A stretch of DNA of 64,000 nucleotides from Symsagittifera roscoffensis (taxonomy: Eukaryota; Xenacoelomorpha; Acoela; Convolutidae): NCBI RefSeq assembly GCF_963678635.1, contig NC_087062.1:5012193-5076192 (forward strand). The letters are read 5' to 3'. This document shows, in pieces, positions 43,070 to 53,262 of this stretch. Each line of letters opens with the position of its first letter. Within the stretch, counting starts at the first letter, position 1. A program made the position numbers and the translations under genes. Under the pieces are notes generated by a model. The model was not told the DNA's origin. It saw nothing but the letters and a program-made list of their open reading frames with translations, and made no database searches.

Positions 43070-43500
43070 AACTTCTCGTATCAGTGTGAGACCTGAGAAG
43101 TTCCCATTGCCCTTTAATGTCTCTGCAGAGTTGTTTGGTTTAAAAAAATTGGTCAAATAAAAAAAAGTTTTCGCTACAGTTTGTTTTAAAAACCATCCGC
43201 CTGACGCTATGTAATAAAAAAACTGATATATTTTGCATATATACCTAGTTACAAGCCTCAGTTCGATTTGGAACATTTTCTAAGATGGATAAGAATTCGA
43301 CTTATGCGTGAATAACACGAATTAAATTGCGCGGTAATTATCCCAAATTGGCCTATTTGGCAGCCTTTACGAAACCCCAATAACTTGACAAAAATGATAA
43401 CAACTGAAATCTTTTATTAAAATTGAGCTATAGACATCCAAGCCTTTCAGATGATATTAAGAAAAACTCCATCAAAAACAAACGGCTAGCTGAACCATAA
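43070..43500 (-). repeat. Family A element, diverged minus-strand copy
   Basis: Right end at 43,070 (minus: GGGCAATGGGAACTTCTCAG, stem remnant, GATACGAGAAGTT). The body shares the TTGGCAG and CCCCAATAACTTG blocks with other copies; the left end is lost. Confidence 0.55.
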
Positions 43501-43763
43501 AAATGGCTTGTAGGAAAATATCTAATTGGCCTGGTGAAGCCGATCAAAAATGCTGTTTCCTTCTTTGAAAGTCAGATCAAAAACTCATCGAAATGGTTTG
43601 TAAAATTTTCTTGCTGAATATGTCTTTGAATTTCTTCTTTGTTAATTGAAGGTGGATCAAAATACACAGCTCATTCACAACAGCACTTTATTCAAAAAAA
43701 TGATGGTGACAAAATTTTTTAGAATTCAGTAGAATAAATATCGCAAAAGTTGTGTTTCAGAAT

Positions 43764-44035
43764 TGTGCCCGCTAATCTCCGTAGGATGAATTTAACCGAC
43801 AAATCAACAATGAATTCGTATTCTCGGTAATACAAAATTCAAAGGCAATATTGATAATTTTATCCCAAAATTTGCTGTATAACGAGTTCATAAATTCATC
43901 AAATTTAGCGCTTCAATAACAAATTAGCGCAAGCTAGCCACAAGAACCGGTCGGTAATGTCCTTGAGACAAATTGCTCTTTTTTAGCGGTCAGCCTTAAT
44001 CAAGGCTGAACCAAATTAGAATCAACAAAACAGTT
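43764..44035 (-). repeat. BEL 3' LTR
   Basis: The first ~50 bp (plus-strand start TGTGCCCGCTAATCTCCGTA) recur at 56,962-57,013. The far end is set at AATCAACAAAACA because that word, just inside the polypurine tract, resembles the end of the other copy. The right limit is uncertain. Confidence 0.65.
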
Positions 44036-44048
44036 AAAATAGGAAATA

Positions 44049-44060
44049 ACCCCCTTTTTT
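44049..44060 (-). other. BEL polypurine tract
   Basis: Minus strand AAAAAAGGGGG just before the 3' LTR; primes plus-strand synthesis in this class of element. Confidence 0.55.
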
Positions 44061-44071
44061 AGTATATTAAT

Positions 44072-44159
44072 ACATGGGCAGGTGGGGGACTCAAACCTAC
44101 GTCAACTGTTATGTCACAAATATAATCGGCGTTAGTTTAGGCCACTCGGCCAACTGTGC
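44072..44159 (-). ncRNA. tRNA-like sequence with Pol III A and B boxes
   Basis: The minus strand has TGGCCGAGTGG (A box, 44,142-44,152) and GGTTTGAGTCC (B box, 44,087-44,097), 44 bp apart, as in tRNA-Leu or tRNA-Ser type genes. The ends (AGCACAG and CTGCCCA) pair only in part, so it is a pseudo-tRNA or a tRNA-derived insert rather than a working tRNA. It lies in the untranslated 3' part of the BEL element, between the integrase stop and the polypurine tract. Confidence 0.5.
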
Positions 44160-44212
44160 TTATGGTTGTTACATTTTGGTTCAACTTTATATGCATTTAT
44201 ACTCTCGCACAT

Positions 44213-46468
44213 TTACATTTGCGCTGCAACATCCTCCACCCCTAAACAAGGAAGAACGGGAGCGAGCTTTACGGTCGGGCGGGTCAGTTCACTCGTAACG
44301 GTCTTTATGTCGGCGGATCTCGCGCATCCGTCCTTGCCATAGTGCAGTCTTAAGATACGTGCGAGTGGATAATGTCCACGTGGAGTGTCAGGCTCTATGA
44401 CCCAAACCAAGTCGCCGGCTTTCAACTTAACGTCTGACTGGTTGTGCCACTTTGCCCTCCTATTGAGGGAAGGAACGTATTCCCGCATCCACCGAGTCCA
44501 TATTGCGTTAGCGTATGATTGCGCTCTGGCGAACCGCTTCTTATGGTCGAAGCTTTCTTCGAAACTTAGCGATGGAAAACTCGCTGCATGTTGACCAAGG
44601 ATAAAATGATTCGAGGTCAACGCTTCTAGATCTAGCGGATCGGAACTAACGACTGTTATCGGTCTAGCGTTGAGTGATTGCTCAACAAGGCACAGCGTGG
44701 TTCTTAGCACCTCCTCAGTTACTCTTCTGTTGCCTAAGATGTCATACAAAACGCGCTTGACACTCCGAACTAATCGCTCCCAGGAGCCACCATGGTGCGG
44801 TGCACTGGGTGGATTGAATTTCCACTTGATCCCTTTCTGAACAAAAACAGCGGGAGCGAGCTTGTTCCAACTCTCAATGCAAGCTAAGAGCTCTTTCTGA
44901 GCGCCAACAAAGTTCGTGCCGTTGTCAGACATGATGGTAGTCGGAGTACCGCGACGTGCAATAAACCTCTCCACGCCCATCACACAAGAGCTTGTGTCGA
45001 GCGAGGGGACCACTTCAATGTGCACCGCTCTAGTGGTGAGACAGGTGAACAAAAAACCCCACCTCTTTTCCGTACTTCTCCGGATTGGAACTAGGAACGG
45101 CCCAAAGTAGTCGACACCTGTGTTAGAGAAAGGAGGTTGCTTGTAACCCAGCCTTTCAATGGGCAGATCAGCCATCATATGAGTTACGGTTTGCGCTTTG
45201 CGTTTTCGGCACACAACGCAAGTATTTTCAATGCTTCGCAGCAACCATCGCAAATTTAACACAACGTACTTCAAATTAACCACCGCACGTATGTAATCCA
45301 AGCCTTGATGGAAATTCCTAACGTGCAAATGCTGAACCAATAACCGAACAACCGCGTGACGTGCATCAAGTATAATCGGATGCTTGCTATCGAAATCGGA
45401 ATTAACCAAGCGGCTGATGCGCCCAGTCGAGCGAAGGATGCCAGATGGTCCAATGAACGGCGAATACTTGGCGATCCGACTATTCCTCGTGATGACTTTA
45501 CCGGATCTTAGTAGTTTTAGCTCACTAGGGAATGTTTCACCCTGGGACAGGTAAATGAACTTCTGTTCAGCAATATCCATTTCAGACGGGTCTGTAATTT
45601 CTAATATACTCGACCGGAAATGTTTATGGGATGGCAGCCATCTTAACAAAAATGCTACTGCGCGTTTGCATGTTACAATTGAATTGAATCTCTCCCATTT
45701 TCCGAAGGGAAGATTTTTTTCTGTCAAAACATCGACGACAAAATTTGACGAATTTTCCAGACAAATGTCGATATCACATGATGGTCCTTTGAGTATTATT
45801 TTATCAATAACCCTTGTACCGGGGTTGAACGGCCAATCAGTTGTTCTCAAAATACTAGGGCCATTAACCCAGCTGCTTTCCTTGAGGGCTTCCGAAGAAA
45901 TCCCTCGTGTACCGGTATCAGCTGGGTTATCACCGCTAAGTATGTAATGCCACTGATCAGTGGTGGTAGACTCCAGAATCTCACCAGTGCGATTACCAAC
46001 AAAAACGGGTAGTTTACTACAAGAGTGAAGCCACTGGAGAACAGTGGTACAATCTGTCCACATGAAAATATCCGTAACTTTGAAAGTGAGACCTTTCAAA
46101 ATTTCTTCTTTTAAGCGGGTTGCAAGAAGAGCCACTTGAAGCTCTAACTTTGGAATAGAAAGTGCTTTCATAGGCGCGACGCGGGCTTTGCCAAACACAA
46201 AGGCTAATTCGGTCTGATGGGAGCTAACAAGTCGCGCAAGAAGCAAAGCGACGGCACAGAAAACATCCTGCGAACTATCACCGAACATGTGAAGTTCTAT
46301 TCGGTCGAAAGGTTCAGTGAAATAGCTGCGAGGTATTGTCAGAGAACCTAACAAATGAAGACCTGAGTGCCACTTAAGGAATTGCTTTTTGATTTCCTCC
46401 GGCAGATCATCGTCCCAATTTTGGCCACTGATTCGCCAGATATCTTTTAAAAGGAGGCAAGCCTTCAC
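44213..46468 (-). CDS. BEL pol, C-terminal part: RNase H and integrase
   Basis: 751 codons open. The N-terminal third carries Pao RNase H motifs (HMFGDSSQD, SIPKLELQVA, WTDCTTVLQW, NPADTGTRG). The integrase follows: zinc module (HLHVRNFHQG ... CVVCRKR), catalytic residues in NTGVDYFGPF, IMSDNGTNFVG and HHGGSWERLV. The end (KAGDLVWVIEPDTPRGHYPL) is the DUF5641-type module typical of BEL/Pao. The frame continues that of 46,472-46,711; only the TAA at 46,469-46,471 separates them, directly after FDPIGLVAP. The listed start is the first Met after that stop. Confidence 0.92.
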   Translation of the reverse strand: MKACLLLKDIWRISGQNWDDDLPEEIKKQFLKWHSGLHLLGSLTIPRSYFTEPFDRIELHMFGDSSQDVFCAVALLLARLVSSHQTELAFVFGKARVAPMKALSIPKLELQVALLATRLKEEILKGLTFKVTDIFMWTDCTTVLQWLHSCSKLPVFVGNRTGEILESTTTDQWHYILSGDNPADTGTRGISSEALKESSWVNGPSILRTTDWPFNPGTRVIDKIILKGPSCDIDICLENSSNFVVDVLTEKNLPFGKWERFNSIVTCKRAVAFLLRWLPSHKHFRSSILEITDPSEMDIAEQKFIYLSQGETFPSELKLLRSGKVITRNSRIAKYSPFIGPSGILRSTGRISRLVNSDFDSKHPIILDARHAVVRLLVQHLHVRNFHQGLDYIRAVVNLKYVVLNLRWLLRSIENTCVVCRKRKAQTVTHMMADLPIERLGYKQPPFSNTGVDYFGPFLVPIRRSTEKRWGFLFTCLTTRAVHIEVVPSLDTSSCVMGVERFIARRGTPTTIMSDNGTNFVGAQKELLACIESWNKLAPAVFVQKGIKWKFNPPSAPHHGGSWERLVRSVKRVLYDILGNRRVTEEVLRTTLCLVEQSLNARPITVVSSDPLDLEALTSNHFILGQHAASFPSLSFEESFDHKKRFARAQSYANAIWTRWMREYVPSLNRRAKWHNQSDVKLKAGDLVWVIEPDTPRGHYPLARILRLHYGKDGCARSADIKTVTSELTRPTVKLAPVLPCLGVEDVAAQM

Positions 46469-46730
46469 GGTTTACGGAGCCACTAACCCAATTGGATCAA
46501 AAACAGAGGAAACAAAACTCAACACGGTACGCTGAGTGATTGCTTTGTCTAGTGGACGATCAACCCCTCTACTAACGACTAAGGTATCTTTTACGTGATC
46601 CCACTTAAGACCGAGAACATGCGACGACTGGTCTGGACTCGCACAAATATCTTTAACAGAGGAATTGGACTCACGGTTGTCCAGATCAAGAGCGGTTGTT
46701 ACGTCGGGCACGTTGCTGACAAATTTTAGA
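46469..46730 (-). pseudogene. BEL pol, segment after the reverse transcriptase, between a frameshift and a stop
   Basis: An open stretch carrying HVLGLKWDHVKDTLV and FVSSVFDPIGLVAP, both conserved in Pao polymerases directly after the YMDD palm. It is cut off from the RT frame by a frameshift at about 46,720-46,735 and from RNase H by TAA at 46,469. These two lesions break the polyprotein. Confidence 0.85.
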
Positions 46731-48672
46731 TTAAATCCCTACCTAATTTCAAGGCGTCATCCCTGTTTTGAAAAGAATCCAGATAATCATCCATATAAAA
46801 TTTCTGGACAACAGCCAAAGCAGCTTCAGGGTACTCAGCTTGATTATCCGATGCAGTCTTCTGCAAAGCAAAATTCGCACAAGTCGGCGAGTCACGAGCA
46901 CCAACAATGTGACGCGTATATTGGTGAACTACCACACTTGATGTGGGGTCCTCCCGCCACAAAAAACGAAGAGAAGGTTGATCTTCTTCACAGACTCCAA
47001 CCTGTAAAAACATCCCTTCACTGTCAGCTGAAACGGCGTATTTATGCTGACGGAATCTTAAAAGTACAAAAATGAGGTTTTGAAGGAGATCCGGGCCAAC
47101 CAACAGAGATTTGTTCAAGGAAGCGCCATGACCGTTCGATGCCCCATTGAGGACTCGGCGCACCTTACCGGGTTTATTCGGGTTCAACACCGGGTGATGC
47201 GGGAGATACCACTCACGATCGGTTCGTGATTTGGGATCGTGTGCCTTAACGGTTATGACATATCCTTTTTGTATATCTTCTCTTATTGTTTCGGCATTTT
47301 TTCCACGGAGCGACGGAGCCTTATCTAGGCTCTTTTCCAAAGACTTTAATTGAGCTAAGGAGGAAAAATAGTTATTCGGTAAAGTACTTTCCTTATCGTT
47401 CCAAAGCATTGGTACAATGAACCTCTCACCATCGTGAAAGGTGTCATTTTTCAAAACGGACAAAGCGCGTTTGTCGGCGGCGGAACGGGCATCTACCAGC
47501 TTGAAGGCTCCATATGACTCCAACTCATACCAAGTTTTAATTTGGTCCGCAAGAGACATGTCTTCGACAACACACTTAAAGCAAGACGAGTTCGACTTAA
47601 AGGACGGCGGTAACGGACCACTTAAAACCCAACCTATCGGAAGGCGTACGGCGCACGGTGAAATAGAGTCCTCCCCCAGAAGGTACTCGACGGGTCTTAT
47701 GGCATGGTAGAAATCCTGTCCAATAATTATTTCGACTTCCTCATACTTATAATGTATAGGTTTCATCGGAGCCAACTGCGGGTATTTTTCCTGTAATTCA
47801 GGAATACTTATGCTATCCGATCCAATGCGAATATGATCCTTAACATAAGCTCGAAAAGAAAACGAAAAATCACTATTATTCGTTTCGGCGGAAACTTGAA
47901 AACTTACTTGATGAGTTTTCATCACGCTCGTGGAATTGAATCCATTTATGGTGAGGTTAACGGGAGTTCCAACCAAATGGAGACGTTTTACGAGATCGGC
48001 GGATACCCATGAGTGCGTTGAAGCACTATCGCAAAGAGCTAGGGCATTAGTAATTGTCGCATCCGAAGAGACGGCGAGTGATGCAACTGGCAGGAGGCCT
48101 TTAGTTGACTCCTGGCTATGAATATCGCCGACGGCAGCGTTAGTCGATACATGTTTAGTGTTTGCGTTACCTGACGCCGGGGAACTTTTAGCATCCTTAG
48201 GAGGAAACATTTTCTCCGCTCCATGTAAGAGTACGTTGTGCGTGCTTTCACAATTTGGCTTGGGGCACTTTCTGGCCTTGCTACAATTACGAAAACTGTG
48301 ATTGCTCTGTAAACACGCAAAGCAAAGTTTTTGTTCGGCTACATGTTTCGCTCGCTGCGTAGAGTTTTTCTCTTTGAATACGGCGCAATTCCAAAGAGCG
48401 TGTTGACCTTTACATACAGAACATGGAGGGTACTTTGGTTTTTCCTTTGTCTTATTACTTACATTTGCGTTACTAGCAAACACTTTCGTACCTACTTTTT
48501 GCTTTGCTGGTTCTTCAGACTTAGCCTTAGAATTGATCGTTTTTAGCCTCTCATGACCCTCCGCCTTTTCTTTAAGCCATTCGCTGAAATCTAGCAGAGT
48601 TGGTCTATGCCATTGGCCTCTTACGGTTTGCATCGACCATGCCTCCTTAAGGTTCGGGGGAAGCTTACTCAC
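46726..48672 (-). CDS. BEL gag C-terminus, protease and reverse transcriptase
   Basis: 648 open codons. Residues 84-96 and 117-130 are zinc knuckles (CFACLQSNHSFRNC fits C-X2-C-X4-H-X4-C). Asp215 in LALCDSASTHSWVS is the retropepsin-like active site. The reverse transcriptase covers about 420-648, with YLPHHPVLNPNKPGKVRRVL, ADSEGMFLQV and the catalytic YMDD at 626-629. The frame stays open some 80 nt upstream of the first Met, to where a frameshift joins it to the preceding gag segment (about 48,755-48,765). Confidence 0.92.
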   Translation of the reverse strand: MSKLPPNLKEAWSMQTVRGQWHRPTLLDFSEWLKEKAEGHERLKTINSKAKSEEPAKQKVGTKVFASNANVSNKTKEKPKYPPCSVCKGQHALWNCAVFKEKNSTQRAKHVAEQKLCFACLQSNHSFRNCSKARKCPKPNCESTHNVLLHGAEKMFPPKDAKSSPASGNANTKHVSTNAAVGDIHSQESTKGLLPVASLAVSSDATITNALALCDSASTHSWVSADLVKRLHLVGTPVNLTINGFNSTSVMKTHQVSFQVSAETNNSDFSFSFRAYVKDHIRIGSDSISIPELQEKYPQLAPMKPIHYKYEEVEIIIGQDFYHAIRPVEYLLGEDSISPCAVRLPIGWVLSGPLPPSFKSNSSCFKCVVEDMSLADQIKTWYELESYGAFKLVDARSAADKRALSVLKNDTFHDGERFIVPMLWNDKESTLPNNYFSSLAQLKSLEKSLDKAPSLRGKNAETIREDIQKGYVITVKAHDPKSRTDREWYLPHHPVLNPNKPGKVRRVLNGASNGHGASLNKSLLVGPDLLQNLIFVLLRFRQHKYAVSADSEGMFLQVGVCEEDQPSLRFLWREDPTSSVVVHQYTRHIVGARDSPTCANFALQKTASDNQAEYPEAALAVVQKFYMDDYLDSFQNRDDALKLGRDLI

Positions 48673-48698
48673 AGCTTGATTCAGTAAGTTAACACTTT

Positions 48699-49640
48699 TC
48701 AGGTCGTCGTTAAAAGACAGAGACTTGAATACGGCAACAAGTCCAGAAATTGCAGAGGAAAATCCAATACATTTTCCGAGTTATGCATTTTCAGCGGCGG
48801 AAAATTACTCAATTTATCTAGATGAGCCCCCACTACAGCATGCGGCTGCCCGAACTTTCTTTGAAGAGTTGCTAATGCGTCTTTATATAGTACTCCGCTA
48901 TAGCTATACTCAGCGATTGCGGATTTTGCTTTACCCACTACGAGCGTTTTCAGATAGGTAAGCTTTTCATCGTCACTGAGGTACGCTGAATCGACCGTCG
49001 ATATGAACTGCCCAAACCACTCATGCCAATTAAGTGGGTTGCCATCGAGCTGGGTCAGCTTCCACTCAGGGAGGTGATCTTTTCGGCTGTGCATGAGTAT
49101 ATTAACCAACTCTCGTGTCGAAAGGGGACGCTCGACGTCTGCACCAGGTGAATTACCGGGAGTTGGCTCTGTGTAACTCGAAGAGTTACCGTGACAATCA
49201 GGAACGAACGGTTGATTAGCATGTAAAGAAATTTCAGGCTGTGCAAAGAACACCGTCCCTCCACTTGTGTATGGAACAAAATTATTCGTAGGAACAATTG
49301 GAGTTACTGCGGAAAAAACAGTTGTCGAAGGAATGTAGTGTTGTTCAGCTGACATTAAAGGGGCAGCAACAGCTGGTCTCCACAAATTACTATAAGGTTT
49401 ATAGTGGTCACTTGAAAAGTTATAACTACTAACGGGAACACCCATATGTTGTTGTGATGGGATTACAGGTGCTTGGTAGCCAGCTACTACTGATTCTGTA
49501 GTGTGATGACTTAAAGAAACCTGATTAATTGCTGTTGATGCAGGAACAAAAGGTGCTACACCAGAAGGAACTTCTGCAGATGTTGGCGGAGCAAAATAGT
49601 TTTCAGAAGTTACCGGGACTACTTAACCTGTGTTTGGATT
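48699..49640 (-). CDS. BEL gag, central part (DUF1759-like)
   Basis: The region from about 49,120 down to 48,760 encodes WKLTQLDGNPLNWHEWFGQF and LQRKFGQPHAVVGAHL, the gag core common in BEL/Pao elements (DUF1759 type), which forms the capsid-like domain. The first part (49,640-49,150) is low-complexity, rich in Pro, Ser, Gln and Tyr. It is joined to its neighbours only through frameshifts, near 49,640-49,670 upstream and 48,760 downstream. First Met at 49,445. Confidence 0.85.
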
Positions 49641-49642
49641 GC

Positions 49643-50590
49643 CTAGCACCGGATGAGTGGACAAAAAATTTGCTGGGGCAAATTATTGGAAACAGGTTGC
49701 ATGACCTGCTGTAACCCTACTGGATTGTTAACGGAAACCTGCGATCGAGCCAAATTCGACAAATTATGTTGTTGTCCGTGAATGTGGTTACTGTAGTACA
49801 ATCCCGGATCACTAGAAGCTGCCTGGCCATTATTCACTCCTGTAAAACTTGATGAGACCAAGTAATTTGTTGATGCAGGATAAGTTGCCTCAGGAGCTGT
49901 TGAACGTACGTGCTGCTCTTGATTGGGAACTACAACAGCATCAGGCTGATTGTGGTCGACAGATTCGACCCAGTGACGCGTACTATCCTTTTCGTCTACT
50001 GCTAGTTGTGGAGAGATTCGAGTTAAACCACTTTCCTCAGCATTCTTGCTGATTTCCGACAACTCATCTTCTAACTCAAGCCCTTTCAACTCAATTTCTG
50101 CCAGTTTTTTCCTGTGTTCTTCAGCCAATTCTTCCAACTCTAAACTGCTTTGTTGTTCTAAAACATATTGTTTCATCTTGTTTTGCTGATTTTTCAGTCT
50201 TAATGATACCTTTGCCTGCCTCTCAAGTTCCTCTTGTTGTTTCTTTAAAATCATTAAGTCGAGCTTTTTCTCAGAAAGTGTTTTCGACGGAGCGGCGGTA
50301 TAACGACTAGATTTCTGAGAACCCGGTTGATGATGTCGGCTGCTTCGGTGTGACACCTTAGAGCGGGTATCTGTTTTATGCGACTGGGGTTTTTCACTTT
50401 TTTCAGAATGATGAGAAACGTTTGAGCTGCTATCTATGTTGTCCGGCTCTGTTACTGCCTCAAAACTTGTTTTATATGTGATAGCTTCCTGTAAAACTTT
50501 ATCGTTGCTTTGAGTCAATTTATGAAGCCACATATCCTGTGCCCGTATCAATTCGTCGGGATTGGCACTTTTTGCAGCCATATCAATCAA
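49643..50590 (-). CDS. BEL gag N-terminal part with coiled coil (unit 4, uninterrupted)
   Basis: 315 open codons. Residues 1-50 are helical (IDMAAKSANPDELIRAQDMW); a Ser/His/Lys-rich linker follows; about 105-185 is a strong coiled coil (KKLDLMILKKQQEELERQAK ... ELEELAEEHRKKLAEIELKG). The remainder is Gln/Ser/Asn-rich. The listed start is a TTG; the frame stays open upstream to a stop near 50,640, so the true start or splice is unknown. The first ~150 residues also occur, cut short, in the three repeat units upstream. Confidence 0.8.
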   Translation of the reverse strand: MIDMAAKSANPDELIRAQDMWLHKLTQSNDKVLQEAITYKTSFEAVTEPDNIDSSSNVSHHSEKSEKPQSHKTDTRSKVSHRSSRHHQPGSQKSSRYTAAPSKTLSEKKLDLMILKKQQEELERQAKVSLRLKNQQNKMKQYVLEQQSSLELEELAEEHRKKLAEIELKGLELEDELSEISKNAEESGLTRISPQLAVDEKDSTRHWVESVDHNQPDAVVVPNQEQHVRSTAPEATYPASTNYLVSSSFTGVNNGQAASSDPGLYYSNHIHGQQHNLSNLARSQVSVNNPVGLQQVMQPVSNNLPQQIFCPLIRC

Positions 50591-50849
50591 CTCATTATTT
50601 ATCTCGACCGCTTGTTCTATATAGTTCCTACATTTTTCAATATAGGATCATTTTTGAGCAACGACTCTGACTCTCTATGTATTCTAAAATTATTTCATGG
50701 CATTTATAAAGTTCGTTTTTGAGATTGCTACACTTCTCAAACAACTTCTTAATTTTTTTTTGAAATTTAACTTTCATGCTTAATAATTTCGGAAATAAAT
50801 GACTCTCAGAAATACTTTTTTTTTCACTCAAGTAAATCCACAGAATACT

Positions 50850-51485
50850 CTAATACATCAATAACTTACAAGGGGGAGTAACTTGAAGTTTTAACGCTTT
50901 AAGTCTGTTGTGAATCGCTCTACGATTTTTAGGCGACAATCGATTCCGCTTCTTCTTAGCTTTCAGTGTATTTAGGTCAGCACTGTATCGTCTAAGTAAC
51001 AACAGAGTCTTCAACTCAAGGGAAGGGGGCTGGTGCAGCTCTTTATACTTTTCGATAAATATTTGGTCTTTGGCCTTTCGCTTTGAGATAAAATCCTCAA
51101 CTACGTTAAGAACGAGAATACCTGTCTTTTTCAATTCTTTTTCTATATTGCTCGTACCGTTGCGGCGACAGTATACATTAGCGGTAATTTTCTCCTTGTA
51201 TCTCAAAAGAAGGCTCTTAAGTTGATCAGTACTCAAACTACGGTTGTTGTTTTTGCGGTGCTTACTAATGGAGTTATTTATGGCGTCATGCCAAATAACT
51301 AAATCTTTCTGATTCGACAAAAAGTGGTGCAGAAAGTATTGGATAGTTTTCTGCGAATCCCTGGCGTTAAAGTTAAAGCTTAAACCGGGCTTTGTGAAAC
51401 AAGTCTCTTTAACGCGCTTTTGAGACGGTGCGGATAGTATACGGAGCGCGTGATCCAAGGAACTAGCTCCTAGAATGAATACCAT
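50850..51485 (-). CDS. BEL accessory ORF, 211 aa, unit 4
   Basis: An unrecognised protein of 211 residues. It starts MVFILGASSLDHALRILSA and has a conserved-looking core DLVIWHDAINNSISKHRKNN with VYCRRNGTSNIEKELKKTG. The C-terminus is very basic (LKAKKKRNRLSPKNRRAIHN). Hydrophobic strands ending in GASS and WHDAINNS, followed by VYCRRNGT, recall the alternating alpha/beta build of SGNH-type esterases, but no full Gly-Asp-Ser motif is present, so this is only a guess. A near-consensus splice donor (T|GTAAGT) lies in its last codons. It sits upstream of gag, a position with no standard BEL gene. Confidence 0.7.
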   Translation of the reverse strand: MVFILGASSLDHALRILSAPSQKRVKETCFTKPGLSFNFNARDSQKTIQYFLHHFLSNQKDLVIWHDAINNSISKHRKNNNRSLSTDQLKSLLLRYKEKITANVYCRRNGTSNIEKELKKTGILVLNVVEDFISKRKAKDQIFIEKYKELHQPPSLELKTLLLLRRYSADLNTLKAKKKRNRLSPKNRRAIHNRLKALKLQVTPPCKLLMY

Positions 51486-51925
51486 ACACTTAAGAGACCT
51501 ATGAGACGGCTACGTTTTTGCTGCTTTTTCAGTCTTAATGATAACTTTGCCTGCCTCTCAAGTTCCTCTTGTTGTTTCTTTAAAATCATTAAGTCGAGCT
51601 TTTTCTCAGAAAGTGTTTTCGACGGAGCGGCGGTATAACGACTAGATTTCTGAGAACCCGGTTGATGATGTCGGCTGCTTCGGTGTGACACCTTAGAGCG
51701 GGTATCTGTTTTATGCGACTGGGGTTTTTCACTTTTTTCAGAATGATGAGAAACGTTTGAGCTGCTATCTATGTTGTCCGGCTCTGTTACTGCCTCAAAA
51801 CTTGTTTTATATGTGATAGCTTCCTGTAAAACTTTATCGTTGCTTTGAGTCAATTTATGAAGCCACATATCCTGTGCCAGTATCAATTCGTCGGGATTGG
51901 CACTTTTTGCAGCCATATCAATCAA
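51470..51925 (-). pseudogene. Truncated gag N-terminus, unit 3
   Basis: 151 codons. Residues 1-137 match the start of gag; the last 14 (RSRLIGLLSVWYSF) come from reading the next unit's leader in another frame. The stop falls 16 bp inside the start of the next accessory ORF, so the two frames overlap. Confidence 0.85.
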
Positions 51926-52186
51926 CTCATTATTTATCTCGACCTCTGGTTCTATATAGTTCCTACATTTTTCAATATAGGATCATTTTTTGAGCAACGA
52001 ATCTGACTCTCTATTTATTCTAAAATTATTTCATGGCATTTATAAAGTTCGTTTTTGAGATTGCTACACTTCTCAAACAACTTCTTAATTTTTTTTTGAA
52101 ATTTAACCTCCATGCTTAATAATTTCGGAAATAAATGACTCTCAGAAATACTTTTTTTTTTCACTCAAGTAAATCCAAAGAATACT

Positions 52187-52822
52187 CTAATACATCAATA
52201 ACTTACAAGGGGGAGTAACTTGAAGTTTTAACGCTTTAAGTCTGTTGTGAATCGCTCTACGATTTTTAGGCGACAATCGATTCCGCTTCTTCTTAGCTTT
52301 CAGTGTATTTAGGTCAGCACTGTATCGTCTAAGTAACAACAGAGTCTTCAACTCAAGGGAAGGGGGCTGGTGCAGCTCTTTATACTTTTCGATAAATATT
52401 TGGTCTTTGGCCTTTCGCTTTGAGATAAAATCCTCAACTACGTTAAGAACGAGAATACCTGTCTTTTTCAATTCTTTTTCTATATTGCTCGTACCGTTGC
52501 GGCGACAGTATACATTAGCGGTAATTTTCTCCTTGTATCTCAAAAGAAGGCTCTTAAGTTGATCAGTACTCAAACTACGGTTGTTGTTTTTGCGGTGCTT
52601 ACTAATGGAGTTATTTATGGCGTCATGCCAAATAACTAAATCTTTCCGATTCGACAAAAAGTGGTGCAGAAAGTATTGGATAGTTTTCTGCGAATCCCTG
52701 GCGTTAAAGTTAAAGCTTAAACCGGGCTTTGTGAAACAAGTCTCTTTAACGCGCGTTTGAGACGGTGCGGATAGTATACGGAGCGCGTGATCCAAGGAAC
52801 TAGCTCCTAGAATGAATACCAT
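52187..52822 (-). CDS. BEL accessory ORF, 211 aa, unit 3
   Basis: The same protein as at 50,850-51,485, with Thr for Lys in SQTRV and Arg for Gln in SNRKDL. Open throughout. The gag fragment of its own unit follows at 51,470-51,925. Confidence 0.7.
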   Translation of the reverse strand: MVFILGASSLDHALRILSAPSQTRVKETCFTKPGLSFNFNARDSQKTIQYFLHHFLSNRKDLVIWHDAINNSISKHRKNNNRSLSTDQLKSLLLRYKEKITANVYCRRNGTSNIEKELKKTGILVLNVVEDFISKRKAKDQIFIEKYKELHQPPSLELKTLLLLRRYSADLNTLKAKKKRNRLSPKNRRAIHNRLKALKLQVTPPCKLLMY

Positions 52823-53262
52823 ACACTTAAGAGACCTATGAGACGGCTACGTTTTTGCTGCTTTTTCAGTCTTAATGATAACTTTGCCTGCCTCTCAAGT
52901 TCCTCTTGTTGTTTCTTTAAAATCATTAAGTCGAGCTTTTTCTCAGAAAGTGTTTTCGACGGAGCGGCGGTATAACGACTAGATTTCTGAGAACCCGGTT
53001 GATGATGTCGGCTGCTTCGGTGTGACACCTTAGAGCGGGTATCTGTTTTATGCGACTGGGGTTTTTCACTTTTTTCAGAATGATAAGAAACTTTTGAGCT
53101 GCTATCTATGTTGTCCGGCTCTGTTACTGCCTCAAAACTTGTTTTATATGTGATAGCTTCCTGTAAAACTTTATCGTTGCTTTGAGTCAATTTATGAAGC
53201 CACATATCCTGTGCCAGTATCAATTCGTCGGGATTGGCACTTTTTGCAGCCATATCAATCAA
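52807..53262 (-). pseudogene. Truncated gag N-terminus, unit 2
   Basis: Same structure and 14-residue tail as the unit 3 copy, with two substitutions (SKVSYHS). Overlaps the next accessory ORF by 16 bp. Confidence 0.85.

Larger units (their letters stand above)
37318..43763. other. RYK upstream region
   Basis: 6.4 kb without a recognisable coding gene. It holds a possible small UTR exon ending at 41,494 (minus), a diverged family A copy at 43,070-43,500, a TATAAAA word at about 39,741 and otherwise AT-rich sequence. The RYK promoter should lie in or beyond this stretch. Confidence 0.5.
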
